A DNA stretch of 64,000 bases from the NCBI RefSeq assembly GCF_000237925.1, contig NW_017385988.1, positions 992,001 through 1,056,000 of the forward strand, written 5' to 3'. A program made the position numbers and the translations under genes. The stretch comes from Schistosoma mansoni. Its lineage: Eukaryota; Platyhelminthes; Trematoda; Strigeidida; Schistosomatidae. Shown here in pieces: positions 51,001 to 52,906 of the stretch. Position 1 is the stretch's first letter; each line of letters opens with the position of its first letter. Below the pieces are notes generated by a model. The model was not told the origin of the DNA. It worked only from the letters and a program-made list of their open reading frames with translations, and did no database searches.

Positions 51001-52231
51001 GTTACATAACCTAAACTAGCGACCGGAATTGCTTAAAATATCAAGTATTATTCGTGACATTTTCTGAATACAGAAGAATAATTAATTTGGTATGCACGAA
51101 GGGAAGATTAGACAAGAATTGTTCAATATGAGAACATTTGTTTGTTTCAACCCATAGATTCTCATTCCTCAGTTTTGATTATCTAACTTCATATTACCTT
51201 TAATTCCTTAAGGTAGTTATCAATTCAACAAATATTACAAACAACTGACTAGAATGAATAAAGAACATATTATTCTGCTTTAATTATAGTCCTTATTTTG
51301 TTCTAACTCAGTAAAAAATAATTATCCGAAATATTATGGTTTTCTAAGCAAAGGTGGATAATGGCTAGCAGTGGAATGCAGGACACGCCTTCCATCCTAT
51401 TTGGGACCCCTCGGCTGGATGTACCTGCATCCCAGAGTTGATGCTCACTCCAAGACTAGAATCCAGTATCATTTACGTCAAACGCCATAACGTTATGCAC
51501 TTAGCTGCTGAGTCCTGATAGCCACTTGATTGTGCCATGGGGTGACGTTACATTCAGTTGGTATTGTTTGCTTGTATCTTCCCATTGTCATTTAGGAAGA
51601 TACAAGCAAACAACGTTAGCGTTTTTTTCAGCAAGTTAGTTTTTCTACGGGATGGGGTCGCTAACCCCATGCCCAACCCTCCTTTTTTATTCGGGCTTGG
51701 GACCAGCAGTAATTCTAGAAGAACTACGAACGGAGTGCATTACAAGGCAAGACCTAACTTGGGATCCGGAAGGGAAGCGGAAAAGAGGAAGGCCAAAGAA
51801 ATAGAAACAGATATGAAAAGGATGAATAACATTTGGAAAGAGCTCGAAAGAATTACCCAGGACAGAGTAAGGTGGAGAATGCTGGTGAGCGGCCTATGCT
51901 CCTCGACGAGGGGTAACAGACGTAAGTAAGTAAGTAAAGTAAGCAAACAACGCCAAGAGAACTTTAGTTTTCTGTTGAATACAATTTTCTCAATATGCTT
52001 AAATTGATTATCTTTCAAATAATTGATCTGATTAAAAGATTATTATTTCACTGTTTGCTTTTCATATTTAGGTATCTATTACGTGTTTATTTTAAAATTT
52101 GGACTACTTTTCCAAATATACAACGTGTAGAACGTGAACGTGAATACCGTCGCGAACAATTTCGTAAATGTCTACTTGATATTATACCTGATTTTAATCC
52201 ACCCAAACAAGATATTAGTGAAATGGATTAA
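129..52231 (+). CDS. CCDC191: CCDC191-like coiled-coil protein, whole gene span, 5' partial (exons listed separately)
   Basis: Fourteen well supported exons and one tentative exon give about 720 residues ending at a TAA at 52229-52231. The start codon lies left of the window. The product is charged and helical, with Glu/Arg/Lys-rich coiled coils (exons 1, 2, 10 and 11) and spaced Trp motifs of the SFI1 type, such as FNAWYHL, CFTRWNY, LKPWMNY, FHTWLLH, FSFWIQY and VYFKIWT. The order of an [13 protein letters not shown]-type coil, a GLKPW motif, several W repeats and a terminal DIIPDFNPP matches my memory of vertebrate CCDC191 (KIAA1407). SFI1-like repeats in other proteins bind centrin at centrosomes or basal bodies, so a cilium or centriole role is inference. 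All junctions from the exon at 27696 onward keep phase. One junction after 1944 does not, so a coding piece is unplaced. Introns hold most of the window's repeats, including the 22 kb tRNA array. Confidence 0.78.
531..702 (+). mobile_element. 5' region fragment of an RTE-type LINE
   Basis: CAGTCAGTCAGTCACAACGT, then a GAGTTGCCATACCACATTAG segment, then a stretch ending in GATTAGGGTTTG. The same order is found inverted at 57719-57868 and, in part, next to an RTE endonuclease start at 37862-37985. I infer that it is the untranslated 5' region of that retrotransposon family. It is not coding. Confidence 0.55.
703..1831. other. Intron sequence, nothing recognised
   Basis: AT-rich intronic DNA between the first two exons. 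I see no long frame, RNA gene or known repeat. Confidence 0.5.
1832..1944 (+). CDS. CCDC191: CCDC191-like, coiled-coil exon
   Basis: The acceptor ATATAG ends at 1831. The donor TACAG|GTAGCA leaves the exon in phase 2. The 37 whole codons continue the coil of the previous exon in phase 0 ([19 protein letters not shown] and on to KQAAKNY). The phase-2 exit does not fit either of the next exons I can place (25159 or 27696), both of which enter in phase 0. At least one exon of 3n+1 bases is therefore missing, or the donor used differs. Confidence 0.75.
2074..2311 (+). pseudogene. Open-frame remnant with one in-frame TAG, origin unknown
   Basis: Reading from 2074 gives [20 protein letters not shown] and, after a TAG at about 2146, a further open run ending near 2311. 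The composition looks protein-like and the frame is broken only once. It may be a decayed mobile-element frame. A splice-like GTGAGC at 2137 would also allow a 21-codon exon in phase 0, but that does not repair the phase problem of the host gene. Confidence 0.3.
3200..3220 (+). repeat. GT microsatellite in each unit
   Basis: A TGTGTG run lies about 70 bases left of each tRNA. Its repeat number varies by one or two dinucleotides between units and explains most of the 1619/1621/1623 spacing differences. Confidence 0.9.
3288..3360 (+). tRNA. tRNA-Thr(AGT), unit 1
   Basis: This is a 73-base cloverleaf with no intron: acceptor GCCTCCA/TGGAGGC, D stem GCTC/GAGC, anticodon stem CTGGT/ACCAG with loop CTAGTAA (anticodon AGT, read as IGU), T stem GGGAG/CTCCC with loop TTCAATT, discriminator A. 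Internal promoter: A box from TAGCTCAGTGG, B box around GAGTTCAATTCTC. CCA is not encoded, as is normal for eukaryotes. A 48-base trailer runs to a TTTT terminator at 3409-3412. Confidence 0.97.
3361..3412 (+). terminator. tRNA trailer with two hairpins and TTTT Pol III terminator (unit 1, repeated in each unit)
   Basis: The first T4 run after the tRNA is 49-52 bases past its end. The 48 bases between can form a small hairpin (A3360 and GTGC pairing with GCACT, loop GTTC) and a 9-bp stem with one bulged T (CAC-T-TTGAAC with GTTCAAGTG, 3374-3401). The same sequence follows all 14 tRNAs. In units 7, 8 and 9 the T4 run is TTTC. Such a trailer would be released by tRNase Z cleavage; whether it persists as a stable RNA is unknown. 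Confidence 0.7.
4909..4981 (+). tRNA. tRNA-Thr(AGT), unit 2
   Basis: Identical by eye to the unit 1 tRNA, with the same trailer and a TTTT terminator at 5030-5033. Confidence 0.97.
6530..6602 (+). tRNA. tRNA-Thr(AGT), unit 3
   Basis: Identical by eye to the unit 1 tRNA, with a TTTT terminator at 6651-6654. Confidence 0.97.
8149..8221 (+). tRNA. tRNA-Thr(AGT), unit 4
   Basis: Identical by eye to the unit 1 tRNA, with a TTTT terminator at 8270-8273. The GT run upstream is one dinucleotide shorter, giving a 1619-base spacing. Confidence 0.97.
9770..9842 (+). tRNA. tRNA-Thr(AGT), unit 5
   Basis: Identical by eye to the unit 1 tRNA, with a TTTT terminator at 9891-9894. Confidence 0.97.
11391..11463 (+). 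tRNA. tRNA-Thr(AGT), unit 6
   Basis: The tRNA is identical by eye to unit 1. The leader differs by one base (CACACTGCC in place of CACATTGCC). The TTTT terminator is at 11512-11515. Confidence 0.97.
13012..13084 (+). tRNA. tRNA-Thr(AGT), unit 7, terminator lost
   Basis: The tRNA is identical by eye to unit 1. The downstream TTTT is changed to TTTC (GACTTTCACTAAC), so the proximal Pol III terminator is missing. Confidence 0.96.
14631..14703 (+). tRNA. tRNA-Thr(AGT), unit 8, T8C variant and terminator lost
   Basis: Position 8, almost always U in tRNAs, is C here (GCCTCCACAG in place of GCCTCCATAG). U8 normally makes a tertiary pair with A14, so folding may be weakened. The same base lies at the edge of the A box. 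The downstream TTTT is also TTTC. This is the only tRNA copy in the array with a visible change. Confidence 0.93.
16254..16326 (+). tRNA. tRNA-Thr(AGT), unit 9, terminator lost
   Basis: The tRNA is identical by eye to unit 1. The downstream TTTT reads TTTC, as in units 7 and 8. The GT run is one dinucleotide longer than in most units. Confidence 0.96.
17875..17947 (+). tRNA. tRNA-Thr(AGT), unit 10
   Basis: Identical by eye to the unit 1 tRNA, with a TTTT terminator at 17996-17999. Confidence 0.97.
19498..19570 (+). tRNA. tRNA-Thr(AGT), unit 11
   Basis: Identical by eye to the unit 1 tRNA, with a TTTT terminator at 19619-19622. It has a long GT run upstream, as in unit 9. Confidence 0.97.
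21117..21189 (+). tRNA. tRNA-Thr(AGT), unit 12
   Basis: Identical by eye to the unit 1 tRNA, with a TTTT terminator at 21238-21241. Confidence 0.97.
22736..22808 (+). tRNA. tRNA-Thr(AGT), unit 13
   Basis: Identical by eye to the unit 1 tRNA, with a TTTT terminator at 22857-22860. Confidence 0.97.
24357..24429 (+). tRNA. tRNA-Thr(AGT), unit 14 (last)
   Basis: Identical by eye to the unit 1 tRNA, with a TTTT terminator at 24478-24481. The unit is cut off at about 24644, so the roughly 530 bases that normally follow are absent. Confidence 0.97.
24645..25158. other. T-rich intron tract right of the array
   Basis: Sequence changes abruptly from array to T-rich DNA with many T5-T9 runs on the + strand. 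These runs would stop any Pol III transcript leaving the array. No gene is seen before the tentative exon at 25159. Confidence 0.5.
25159..25305 (+). CDS. CCDC191: Tentative CCDC191-like exon
   Basis: Forty-nine open codons lie between a pyrimidine-rich acceptor (ATTCTCAG at 25158) and a GTGAGA donor at 25306. The reading starts [20 protein letters not shown] and ends NQNTSEKDL. The composition is that of a normal linker, not of the surrounding T-rich intron. It enters and leaves in phase 0, so it joins the exon at 27696 correctly but not the exon ending at 1944. It has no recognisable domain, and a chance open stretch is possible. Confidence 0.5.
25383..25885. mobile_element. Foldback hammerhead SINE interrupted by an assembly gap
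   Basis: Arms at 25409-25523 and 25769-25883 are inverted copies with no mismatch by eye. Each carries the 3' part of a tRNA-like SINE: hammerhead-like core TTGAGGAG, GACGAAAC, then CAGTGCTTCC and the tail CATGATGGTCTAGCTTC. Left of the gap the tRNA-like B-box region is present in antisense. The core has T in place of the first C of CTGANGAG and AGC at the cleavage position, so it is probably inactive. Confidence 0.75.
25569..25768. other. Assembly gap, 200 N
   Basis: Exactly 200 N, a usual placeholder size, between perfect inverted arms. True length and content are unknown. Confidence 0.99.
25886..27063. other. Intron sequence, nothing recognised
   Basis: AT-rich DNA without a supported frame, RNA gene or repeat. 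Confidence 0.5.
27064..27612 (-). pseudogene. CR1/SR1-type LINE, C-terminal reverse transcriptase fragment
   Basis: The minus strand encodes 156 residues beginning [17 protein letters not shown], then [20 protein letters not shown], a YRRTQGELI segment and a terminus [13 protein letters not shown]. This is the thumb-region pattern of CR1-like LINEs such as S. mansoni SR1. Reading continues upstream through an in-frame TAG just before the Met, with [14 protein letters not shown] before it, so the ORF start is not a real start. It is a 5'-truncated dead copy in antisense to the host gene. Confidence 0.8.
27696..27883 (+). CDS. CCDC191: CCDC191-like, W-repeat exon
   Basis: The acceptor TTTTAATAG ends at 27695 and the donor is ATGAA|GTAAGC, a strong consensus. 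Entry is in phase 0 and exit in phase 2. The exon encodes two SFI1-like motifs, [12 protein letters not shown] and [12 protein letters not shown], separated by about 25 helical residues. The next exon completes the AA-G codon and continues the helix. Confidence 0.85.
27929..28850 (-). pseudogene. RTE-type LINE, 5'-truncated copy with RT 'FADD' motif
   Basis: The minus strand holds, in three frames, an RT palm piece [15 protein letters not shown] (FADD is the catalytic YxDD-type motif), a segment [16 protein letters not shown], then [13 protein letters not shown] and a 3' part ending in [14 protein letters not shown]. The element ends in a (TAAG)n tail, read on the + strand as CTTACTTACTTACTT at 27929. 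The C-terminal block matches SR2/Perere-3-type RTE elements as I remember them. Frameshifts and a tail at only one end mark it as a dead, truncated insertion. Confidence 0.8.
28894..29480. mobile_element. Merlin-type DNA transposon, internally deleted
   Basis: The ends are inverted: GGCGAGACTATAATTTATGG at the left and the complement of GGAGAGACTATAATTTATGG at the right. The flanks are the 8-bp direct repeat GAAGTTTC (28886-28893 and 29481-29488), the target-site length expected for Merlin. Inside, the minus strand at 29040-29240 encodes [20 protein letters not shown] and a following helix, which resembles the C-terminal end of an ISXO2/Merlin transposase. The catalytic part is missing. Confidence 0.78.
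29040..29240 (-). pseudogene. Merlin transposase, C-terminal remnant
   Basis: Sixty-six codons remain, including [19 protein letters not shown] and [13 protein letters not shown]. The 'N..E..W..lr.flr.yhG' pattern is that of the end of the ISXO2-like transposase fold, where a Glu near this position is part of the active site in the family. Upstream the frame is closed by stops. Confidence 0.6.
29489..30614. other. Intron sequence, nothing recognised
   Basis: AT-rich DNA. No frame, RNA or repeat could be supported. Confidence 0.5.
30620..31298 (-). mobile_element. Solo LTR with a second LTR nested in it
   Basis: On the minus strand the LTR begins TGTAAGGACGGCTCGTTGG and ends GATATAACA. It is flanked by the 5-bp repeat CTTTC (30615-30619 and 31299-31303). 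It matches the solo LTR at 55297-55653 over most of its length, but is split at 30921 by the LTR 30922-31242. No internal coding region is present, so it is a product of LTR-LTR recombination. Confidence 0.85.
30922..31242 (+). mobile_element. Solo LTR nested inside the outer LTR
   Basis: It begins TGTTAAGTCGG and ends ATATATCA, 321 bases, flanked by GGCTC on both sides (30917-30921 and 31243-31247). A TATA-like ACTATAAAAACCCC lies in its middle. It is related to the LTR at 59155-59536. Confidence 0.85.
31401..31488 (+). CDS. CCDC191: CCDC191-like, W-repeat exon
   Basis: The acceptor TTATTTAAAG ends at 31400 and the donor is GAGAAA|GTAAGT. Entry uses one base to finish the previous codon and exit is in phase 0. 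It encodes a single W motif ([17 protein letters not shown]), the same register as the motifs in the exon at 27696. Confidence 0.85.
31560..31849 (+). mobile_element. tRNA-like hammerhead SINE, 'GAGGAG' family
   Basis: Leader TTGAAGTTAGACATTAACAC, then a tRNA-like part (A box near TAGTGGTCTAGTGG, B box GGTTCGAATCTC), then a hammerhead-like block at 31740-31792 (CTGCTGAGGAG, AATAGGACGAAAC, cleavage position GTT), and the common 3' tail TTCCATGGTGGTCTAG. Changes in stem II and stem I (CAATGC for CAGTGC) suggest weak or no cleavage. Confidence 0.75.
31850..32520. other. Intron sequence with a decayed foldback fragment
   Basis: About 31998-32130 resembles the foldback family seen at 36857-36976 (ACTCCACTAAAATCATTCAC and AAATCTTCTCCACT). 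Nothing else is recognised. Confidence 0.4.
32525..32735 (-). mobile_element. S. mansoni-alpha-type SINE fragment
   Basis: GGATAGTGGCTAGAAGTGGA, CCAGGACGCGCGTTTCATCC, then an inverted GCTAGCAACTATCCATC and a tail with AGACTGACCAGTTGCAGTCC. The ribozyme core (CTGANGAG) is lost. Similar ends occur at 33614, 39230, 54366 and 56270. Confidence 0.65.
32765..33073 (-). pseudogene. Repeat-derived open frame, unidentified
   Basis: A minus-strand frame of 102 codons ends in [20 protein letters not shown]. The part from 32750 to 32880 is also found around 36857-36976 and as a fragment at 48930-48965, so it belongs to an interspersed repeat. I cannot assign it to a known protein. Confidence 0.35.
33232..33426 (+). 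CDS. CCDC191: CCDC191-like, exon
   Basis: The acceptor is a long T tract ending CTCATAG at 33231, and the donor is CCAAAG|GTAATT. It contains 65 codons, phase 0 at both ends. It starts with a charged helix ([20 protein letters not shown]) and passes into an Asn/Asp-rich linker ending in a basic stretch (GRKSQKPK). No W motif is present. Confidence 0.83.
33614..33812 (-). mobile_element. S. mansoni-alpha-type SINE fragment
   Basis: It begins ATGGATAGCAGTGGAATCCA, keeps only part of the ribozyme (GACGTCAGCTGGATG), and has the family tail with CCAATAAGAGACTGG and CAGTCCTAAAC. Confidence 0.6.
33813..34792. other. Intron sequence, nothing recognised
   Basis: AT-rich DNA. The part next to 34793 may be the 3' region of the Penelope-like element, but I see no marker for it. 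Confidence 0.4.
34793..35126 (-). pseudogene. Penelope-like element, GIY-YIG endonuclease fragment
   Basis: Read on the minus strand, [20 protein letters not shown] and EHLPS precede an in-frame TGA, after which [20 protein letters not shown] runs to the end VTPLSLPWP. The YIGRT motif with following Arg residues and the 'HLIDTGH'-type motif are typical of the GIY-YIG domain at the C-terminus of Penelope-like retroelements (Cercyon in schistosomes). The reverse transcriptase part is not present. The stop makes it a dead copy. Confidence 0.78.
35367..35675 (+). mobile_element. Solo LTR, Boudicca-like family
   Basis: It starts TGTAGTGAACGAGAACACA and keeps the family landmarks CAATCAATTGTCTCAAAC and TACTACTTATATCTGTC. 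The right end is decayed and I cannot see a target repeat. Confidence 0.65.
36004..36372 (+). pseudogene. RTE-type LINE 3' end
   Basis: Starts in the RT C-terminal region (coding KILNIH..DTISNS) and runs through the basic domain ([11 protein letters not shown]) to the 3' end GGGGTAACAGGCGTAAGTAAG. Several stops are present. Inserted about 200 bases left of the exon at 36571. Confidence 0.78.
36571..36756 (+). CDS. CCDC191: CCDC191-like, exon
   Basis: The acceptor TTTTAAACTCTAG ends at 36570 and the donor is GAAAAG|GTAAAA. It contains 62 codons, phase 0 at both ends. The sequence includes [20 protein letters not shown] and an [15 protein letters not shown] helix. The 'KPIL..T...Q..II..Q..EI..LK' pattern fits my memory of the mid-region of CCDC191. 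Open reading continues past the donor into a repeat (36857-36976), which is intronic. Confidence 0.84.
36857..36976. repeat. Short foldback repeat just downstream of a CCDC191 exon
   Basis: Inverted arms of 30 bases (36857-36886 and 36947-36976) with one mismatch, separated by 60 bases holding GGTCGTGGAGCTTTC. The same sequence is found without the palindrome at 32750-32880. It starts 100 bases after the exon end at 36756. Confidence 0.7.
37400..37985 (-). pseudogene. RTE-type LINE 5' region with start of the APE endonuclease
   Basis: The minus strand at 37534-37839 encodes a Ser-rich leader, then [20 protein letters not shown] and ESRTIDVC. The 'I.afNVRTL' motif opens the AP-like endonuclease of RTE elements. 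The first catalytic Glu region and everything after it are lost. Untranslated 5' sequence follows to 37985, matching 531-702. Confidence 0.75.
38181..38284 (+). CDS. CCDC191: CCDC191-like, linker exon
   Basis: The acceptor CTTTTACTTTAG ends at 38180 and the donor is ATAAT|GTATGT, leaving in phase 2. It encodes a polar, probably disordered linker ([20 protein letters not shown] and on). Support is the splice sites, the phase and the lack of stops, because the sequence itself is not distinctive. Confidence 0.7.
38285..39229. other. Intron sequence, nothing recognised
   Basis: AT-rich DNA with no supportable feature. Confidence 0.5.
39230..39602 (-). mobile_element. S. mansoni-alpha-type SINE with hammerhead, near full length
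   Basis: On the minus strand: A box (complement of CCACTTACCTACTGACTCC), decayed B box, then ribozyme core CTGACGAG, stem II TCTCAAATAAGAC, GAAAC, and the tail to the complement of GGTGGTGGCTAGCAGTGG. The cleavage region reads GCGTTAAACTGG, an insertion relative to other copies, so cleavage is doubtful. The other end carries the AAGGCAATATCGAGGC tail. Confidence 0.72.
39689..39869 (-). pseudogene. RTE-type LINE 3' end
   Basis: The + strand begins ACTTACGCCTATTTCCCC (complement of the element's end) and runs back through the DMKRM/ERQD region. Only about 180 bases remain. It lies 119 bases left of the exon at 39988. Confidence 0.72.
39988..40100 (+). CDS. CCDC191: CCDC191-like, linker exon
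   Basis: The acceptor is CTTTTTTGTTTGTTACCAAG ending at 39987 and the donor is TCAAA|GTAAGT. One base completes the ATC codon from the exon before, and exit is in phase 1. It encodes a polar linker ([20 protein letters not shown] and on). Together with the exon at 38181 it bridges the frame exactly to the coil exon at 42791. Confidence 0.75.
40276..40578 (+). mobile_element. Solo LTR, Boudicca-like family
   Basis: It begins TGTAGTGAACAAGAACACT and ends CCACACCACA, 303 bases, flanked by GTAC (40272-40275 and 40579-40582). No gag or pol sequence follows. The family resembles the Boudicca LTR of S. mansoni as I recall it. Confidence 0.82.
41270..41571 (+). mobile_element. Solo LTR, Boudicca-like family, second copy
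   Basis: It begins TGTAGTGAACAGAACACGA and ends CACACAACA. It is close to the LTR at 40276 across its length. The flanks are GAAC and GAAT, a target repeat with one change. The flanks differ from those of the first copy, so the two look like separate insertions. Confidence 0.78.
41572..42790. other. Intron sequence, nothing recognised
   Basis: AT-rich DNA with no supportable feature. Confidence 0.5.
42791..42873 (+). CDS. CCDC191: CCDC191-like, conserved coil exon
   Basis: The acceptor TTCTTTTAG ends at 42790 and the donor is AAAAAA|GTAAGC. Two bases complete the AAA codon, and exit is in phase 0. It encodes [19 protein letters not shown] followed by RRENEQKKK, one of the most conserved-looking parts of the protein. 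Confidence 0.88.
43030..43258 (+). mobile_element. tRNA-like hammerhead SINE, 'GAGGAG' family, decayed ribozyme
   Basis: Leader, tRNA-like part (B box GAGTTCGAATCTCG) and tail are present. The core reads CTGGGAAG in place of CTGAGGAG, although GGACGAAA and GTC at the cleavage position are kept. It is probably inactive. Confidence 0.75.
43259..43666. other. Intron sequence, nothing recognised
   Basis: AT-rich DNA with no supportable feature. Confidence 0.5.
43667..43768 (+). CDS. CCDC191: CCDC191-like, coil exon
   Basis: The acceptor is GACCAAAG (ending 43666), a weak pyrimidine tract but in phase. The donor is GAAAAG|GTTGTC. It contains 34 codons, phase 0 at both ends, an uninterrupted Glu/Lys coil ([18 protein letters not shown] and on). 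Confidence 0.83.
43769..44198. other. Intron sequence, nothing recognised
   Basis: AT-rich DNA with no supportable feature. Confidence 0.5.
44199..44290 (+). mobile_element. Truncated hammerhead SINE 3' end
   Basis: It starts inside stem II (GTCCCATAATAGGAC), keeps GAAACGGCCGTCCAGTG and the tail. The 5' half of the ribozyme and the tRNA-like part are missing. Confidence 0.75.
44291..44780. other. Intron sequence, nothing recognised
   Basis: AT-rich DNA with no supportable feature before the exon at 44781. Confidence 0.5.
44781..44959 (+). CDS. CCDC191: CCDC191-like, GLKPW exon
   Basis: The acceptor is TTCATTTTTAG ending at 44780 and the donor is ATGAG|GTAATT, leaving in phase 2. It finishes the coil and carries [18 protein letters not shown], the 'G-L-x-P-W' motif typical of the family. 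A long (TA)n tract starts about 10 bases past the donor. Confidence 0.88.
44969..45059. repeat. (TA)n tract
   Basis: About 90 bases of alternating TA just after the exon ending at 44959. A SINE foldback starts at its right edge. Confidence 0.97.
45060..45360 (-). mobile_element. Foldback hammerhead SINE
   Basis: A minus-strand copy (ribozyme 45141-45190, with CTGAGGAG, GAAAC and GTC, all intact; tRNA-like part to 45275) is followed by a + strand copy of the 3' part (from 45276, GAGTCCCACAATAAGACG). The two tails face outward and are inverted repeats, with one tRNA-like part between them. Confidence 0.75.
45361..45660. repeat. Unclassified repeat related to 47470-47720
   Basis: Both regions contain CAACTACAGTTT followed by an ATAAC.CAG segment and an ATAACCGT block. 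No frame or terminal structure is clear. It could be part of an LTR. Confidence 0.35.
45669..46098 (-). pseudogene. RTE-type LINE 3' end
   Basis: The + strand begins CTTACTTGCTCATGCCTGTT (complement of the 3' end) and extends back to the 'AETWRTT'-like region near 46075. Many small changes and no open frame. Confidence 0.72.
46099..47469. other. Intron sequence, nothing recognised
   Basis: AT-rich DNA with no supportable feature. Confidence 0.5.
47470..47720. repeat. Unclassified repeat with GAGC-rich stretch
   Basis: It shares blocks with 45361-45660. It contains a low-complexity GAGCGAGCGAGCGAGTGAAC run that produces spurious Ser/Glu/Arg-rich frames. Confidence 0.4.
47721..48193. other. 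Intron sequence, nothing recognised
   Basis: No supportable feature before the exon at 48194. Confidence 0.45.
48194..48311 (+). CDS. CCDC191: CCDC191-like, W-repeat exon
   Basis: The acceptor TTTTGTTTCAG ends at 48193 and the donor is CAGAAG|GTTAGT. One base finishes the codon from the exon before, and exit is in phase 0. It encodes [18 protein letters not shown] and a following helix ending ITIKALQK. A hammerhead SINE in foldback form begins about 30 bases into the next intron. Confidence 0.86.
48338..48627. mobile_element. Foldback hammerhead SINE with an intact antisense ribozyme
   Basis: Left arm, minus strand 48338-48440, and right arm, + strand 48441-48627, with the tRNA-like B-box region (GAGTTCGAATCTC) at the start of the right arm. 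Left-arm ribozyme 48390-48440: stem I GCACTG/CAGTGC, CTGAGGAG, stem II GTCC/GGAC, GAAAC, cleavage GTC, all present. Right-arm ribozyme: CTGAGGAG kept but cleavage position changed to AAC. Confidence 0.8.
48390..48440 (-). ncRNA. Predicted hammerhead ribozyme, intact
   Basis: On the minus strand: GCACTG, CTGAGGAG, GTCCCACAATAGGAC (stem II with loop), GAAAC, GGCC loop of a two-pair stem III, GTC, CAGTGC. It fits the minimal hammerhead rules (CUGANGAG, GAAA, NUH cleavage). It lies in the intron 79 bases past an exon and is antisense to the host transcript, so it would act only in RNA made from the minus strand. Confidence 0.72.
48628..50302. other. Intron sequence, mostly unrecognised
   Basis: 48930-48965 is a scrap of the repeat at 32750. 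Part of 49380-49560 resembles 60770-60870 (AACTCAAACTACTAAATA). A 65-codon frame at 48683 is not needed by the gene model and is not supported. Confidence 0.4.
50303..50457 (+). CDS. CCDC191: CCDC191-like, W-repeat exon
   Basis: The acceptor TTTTTCTACAG ends at 50302 and the donor is AACAG|GTAGGA, leaving in phase 2. It encodes [18 protein letters not shown] and then [17 protein letters not shown], two W motifs. It joins directly to the exon at 48194 in phase 0. Confidence 0.87.
50736..50822 (-). mobile_element. S. mansoni-alpha-type SINE 3' end with hammerhead core
   Basis: The minus strand keeps CTGACGAG, stem II region TTTCGAATAGGAT, GAAAT and GTC, but stem I is mismatched (CCGG against CTAA). 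Only the ribozyme end is left. Confidence 0.68.
50823..51349. other. Intron sequence, nothing recognised
   Basis: No supportable feature. Confidence 0.5.
51350..51615 (-). mobile_element. S. mansoni-alpha-type SINE, decayed ribozyme
   Basis: Both tRNA-like boxes are traceable in antisense (CTTAGCTGCTGAGTCCTGA). The core reads CCGAGGGG in place of CTGACGAG. The right end is a short palindrome (TTGCTTGTATCTTCC and GGAAGATACAAGCAA). Confidence 0.7.
51622..51940 (+). pseudogene. RTE-type LINE, internally deleted
   Basis: A 5' piece (CTACGGGATGGGGTCGCTAA, also at 57360) is joined near 51735 directly to the 3' coding end ([17 protein letters not shown], then [20 protein letters not shown]) and the tail GTAAGTAAGTAAG. 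Nearly all of the endonuclease and RT is missing. Confidence 0.75.
52072..52231 (+). CDS. CCDC191: CCDC191-like, terminal exon with stop
   Basis: The acceptor CATATTTAG ends at 52071. One base finishes the Arg codon, and the frame runs to TAA at 52229-52231. It encodes the last W motif ([14 protein letters not shown]), an Arg-rich coil ([15 protein letters not shown]) and the terminal [11 protein letters not shown]. The ending is the strongest sign of CCDC191 identity. An AT-rich 3' region follows, with no clear AATAAA before the next SINE at about 52365. Confidence 0.88.
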
Positions 52232-52364
52232 ACATGGTCATTATTTACATAAATTGTAATTATGTAATATTGTAAAGATCTTTTTTTTGGGGGGGGGAAT
52301 AATATATTTGGTTTATAAAAAAAAACTAGAGGACTTTTAATGTTTAAAATATATTGTCATTCAG

Positions 52365-52585
52365 TATTCTGTCGGTTGAATGCTCCGGCGCGAGACTGAT
52401 ATGCCCTGTGTTGGAATCTCGCGAGCGCGGGATCATGGTTGCGCACTGCTGAGGAGTCCCATAATAGGACGAAACGGCCCTCCAGTGCTTCTAGGTTTTC
52501 GATGGTGGTCTAGCTTCAATTGACTCATGATTTCAATTATGAAAATATTAAATTTTCCACAAAACCCCTTCTGATCTATAAATAA
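52365..52585 (+). mobile_element. tRNA-like hammerhead SINE, downstream of the host gene
   Basis: tRNA-like part with CTCGCGAG, ribozyme 52441-52490 (GCACTG, CTGAGGAG, stem II GTCC/GGAC, GAAAC, cleavage CTC, CAGTGC), and tail ending CACAAAACCCCTTCTGATC. Starts about 135 bases after the CCDC191 stop codon, so it may fall in the 3' untranslated region or just past it. Confidence 0.78.
52441..52490 (+). ncRNA. Predicted hammerhead ribozyme in sense near the host 3' end
   Basis: All core bases are present. The cleavage triplet is CTC where most copies have GTC. CUC obeys the NUH rule but the change also breaks one of the two stem III pairs. If host transcription reads through, the ribozyme would be in the sense RNA. 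Confidence 0.55.
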
Positions 52586-52906
52586 TGTAAAATCTCAAAC
52601 CATAATGTGTTATGAGAGTAATATCCAGTGAGATTTATAAAGTGTAGTATTGGTGTCTTTATATTTAAATAGTAAGGGGATTAAGGATTACTTATCTGAC
52701 ATTTTAATATTCTGATCTAGAGTTCGAGATTATGAAGATTTACATGACTTTTCAAAGCTGTGATTTTATACACTAAGTAACTGAATAATTAAGCTTCATG
52801 TTAGTGATGTAGATAAGACTACAAGAGAGACTTAAAAAAAGGAAAACAACATTTATTAGTCTAAATTCAATTTCATTTGAAATAAAATGTAATCTTAAGT
52901 GCCAGA
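52586..52906. other. Nothing recognised
   Basis: AT-rich DNA with no supportable feature. Confidence 0.5.
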
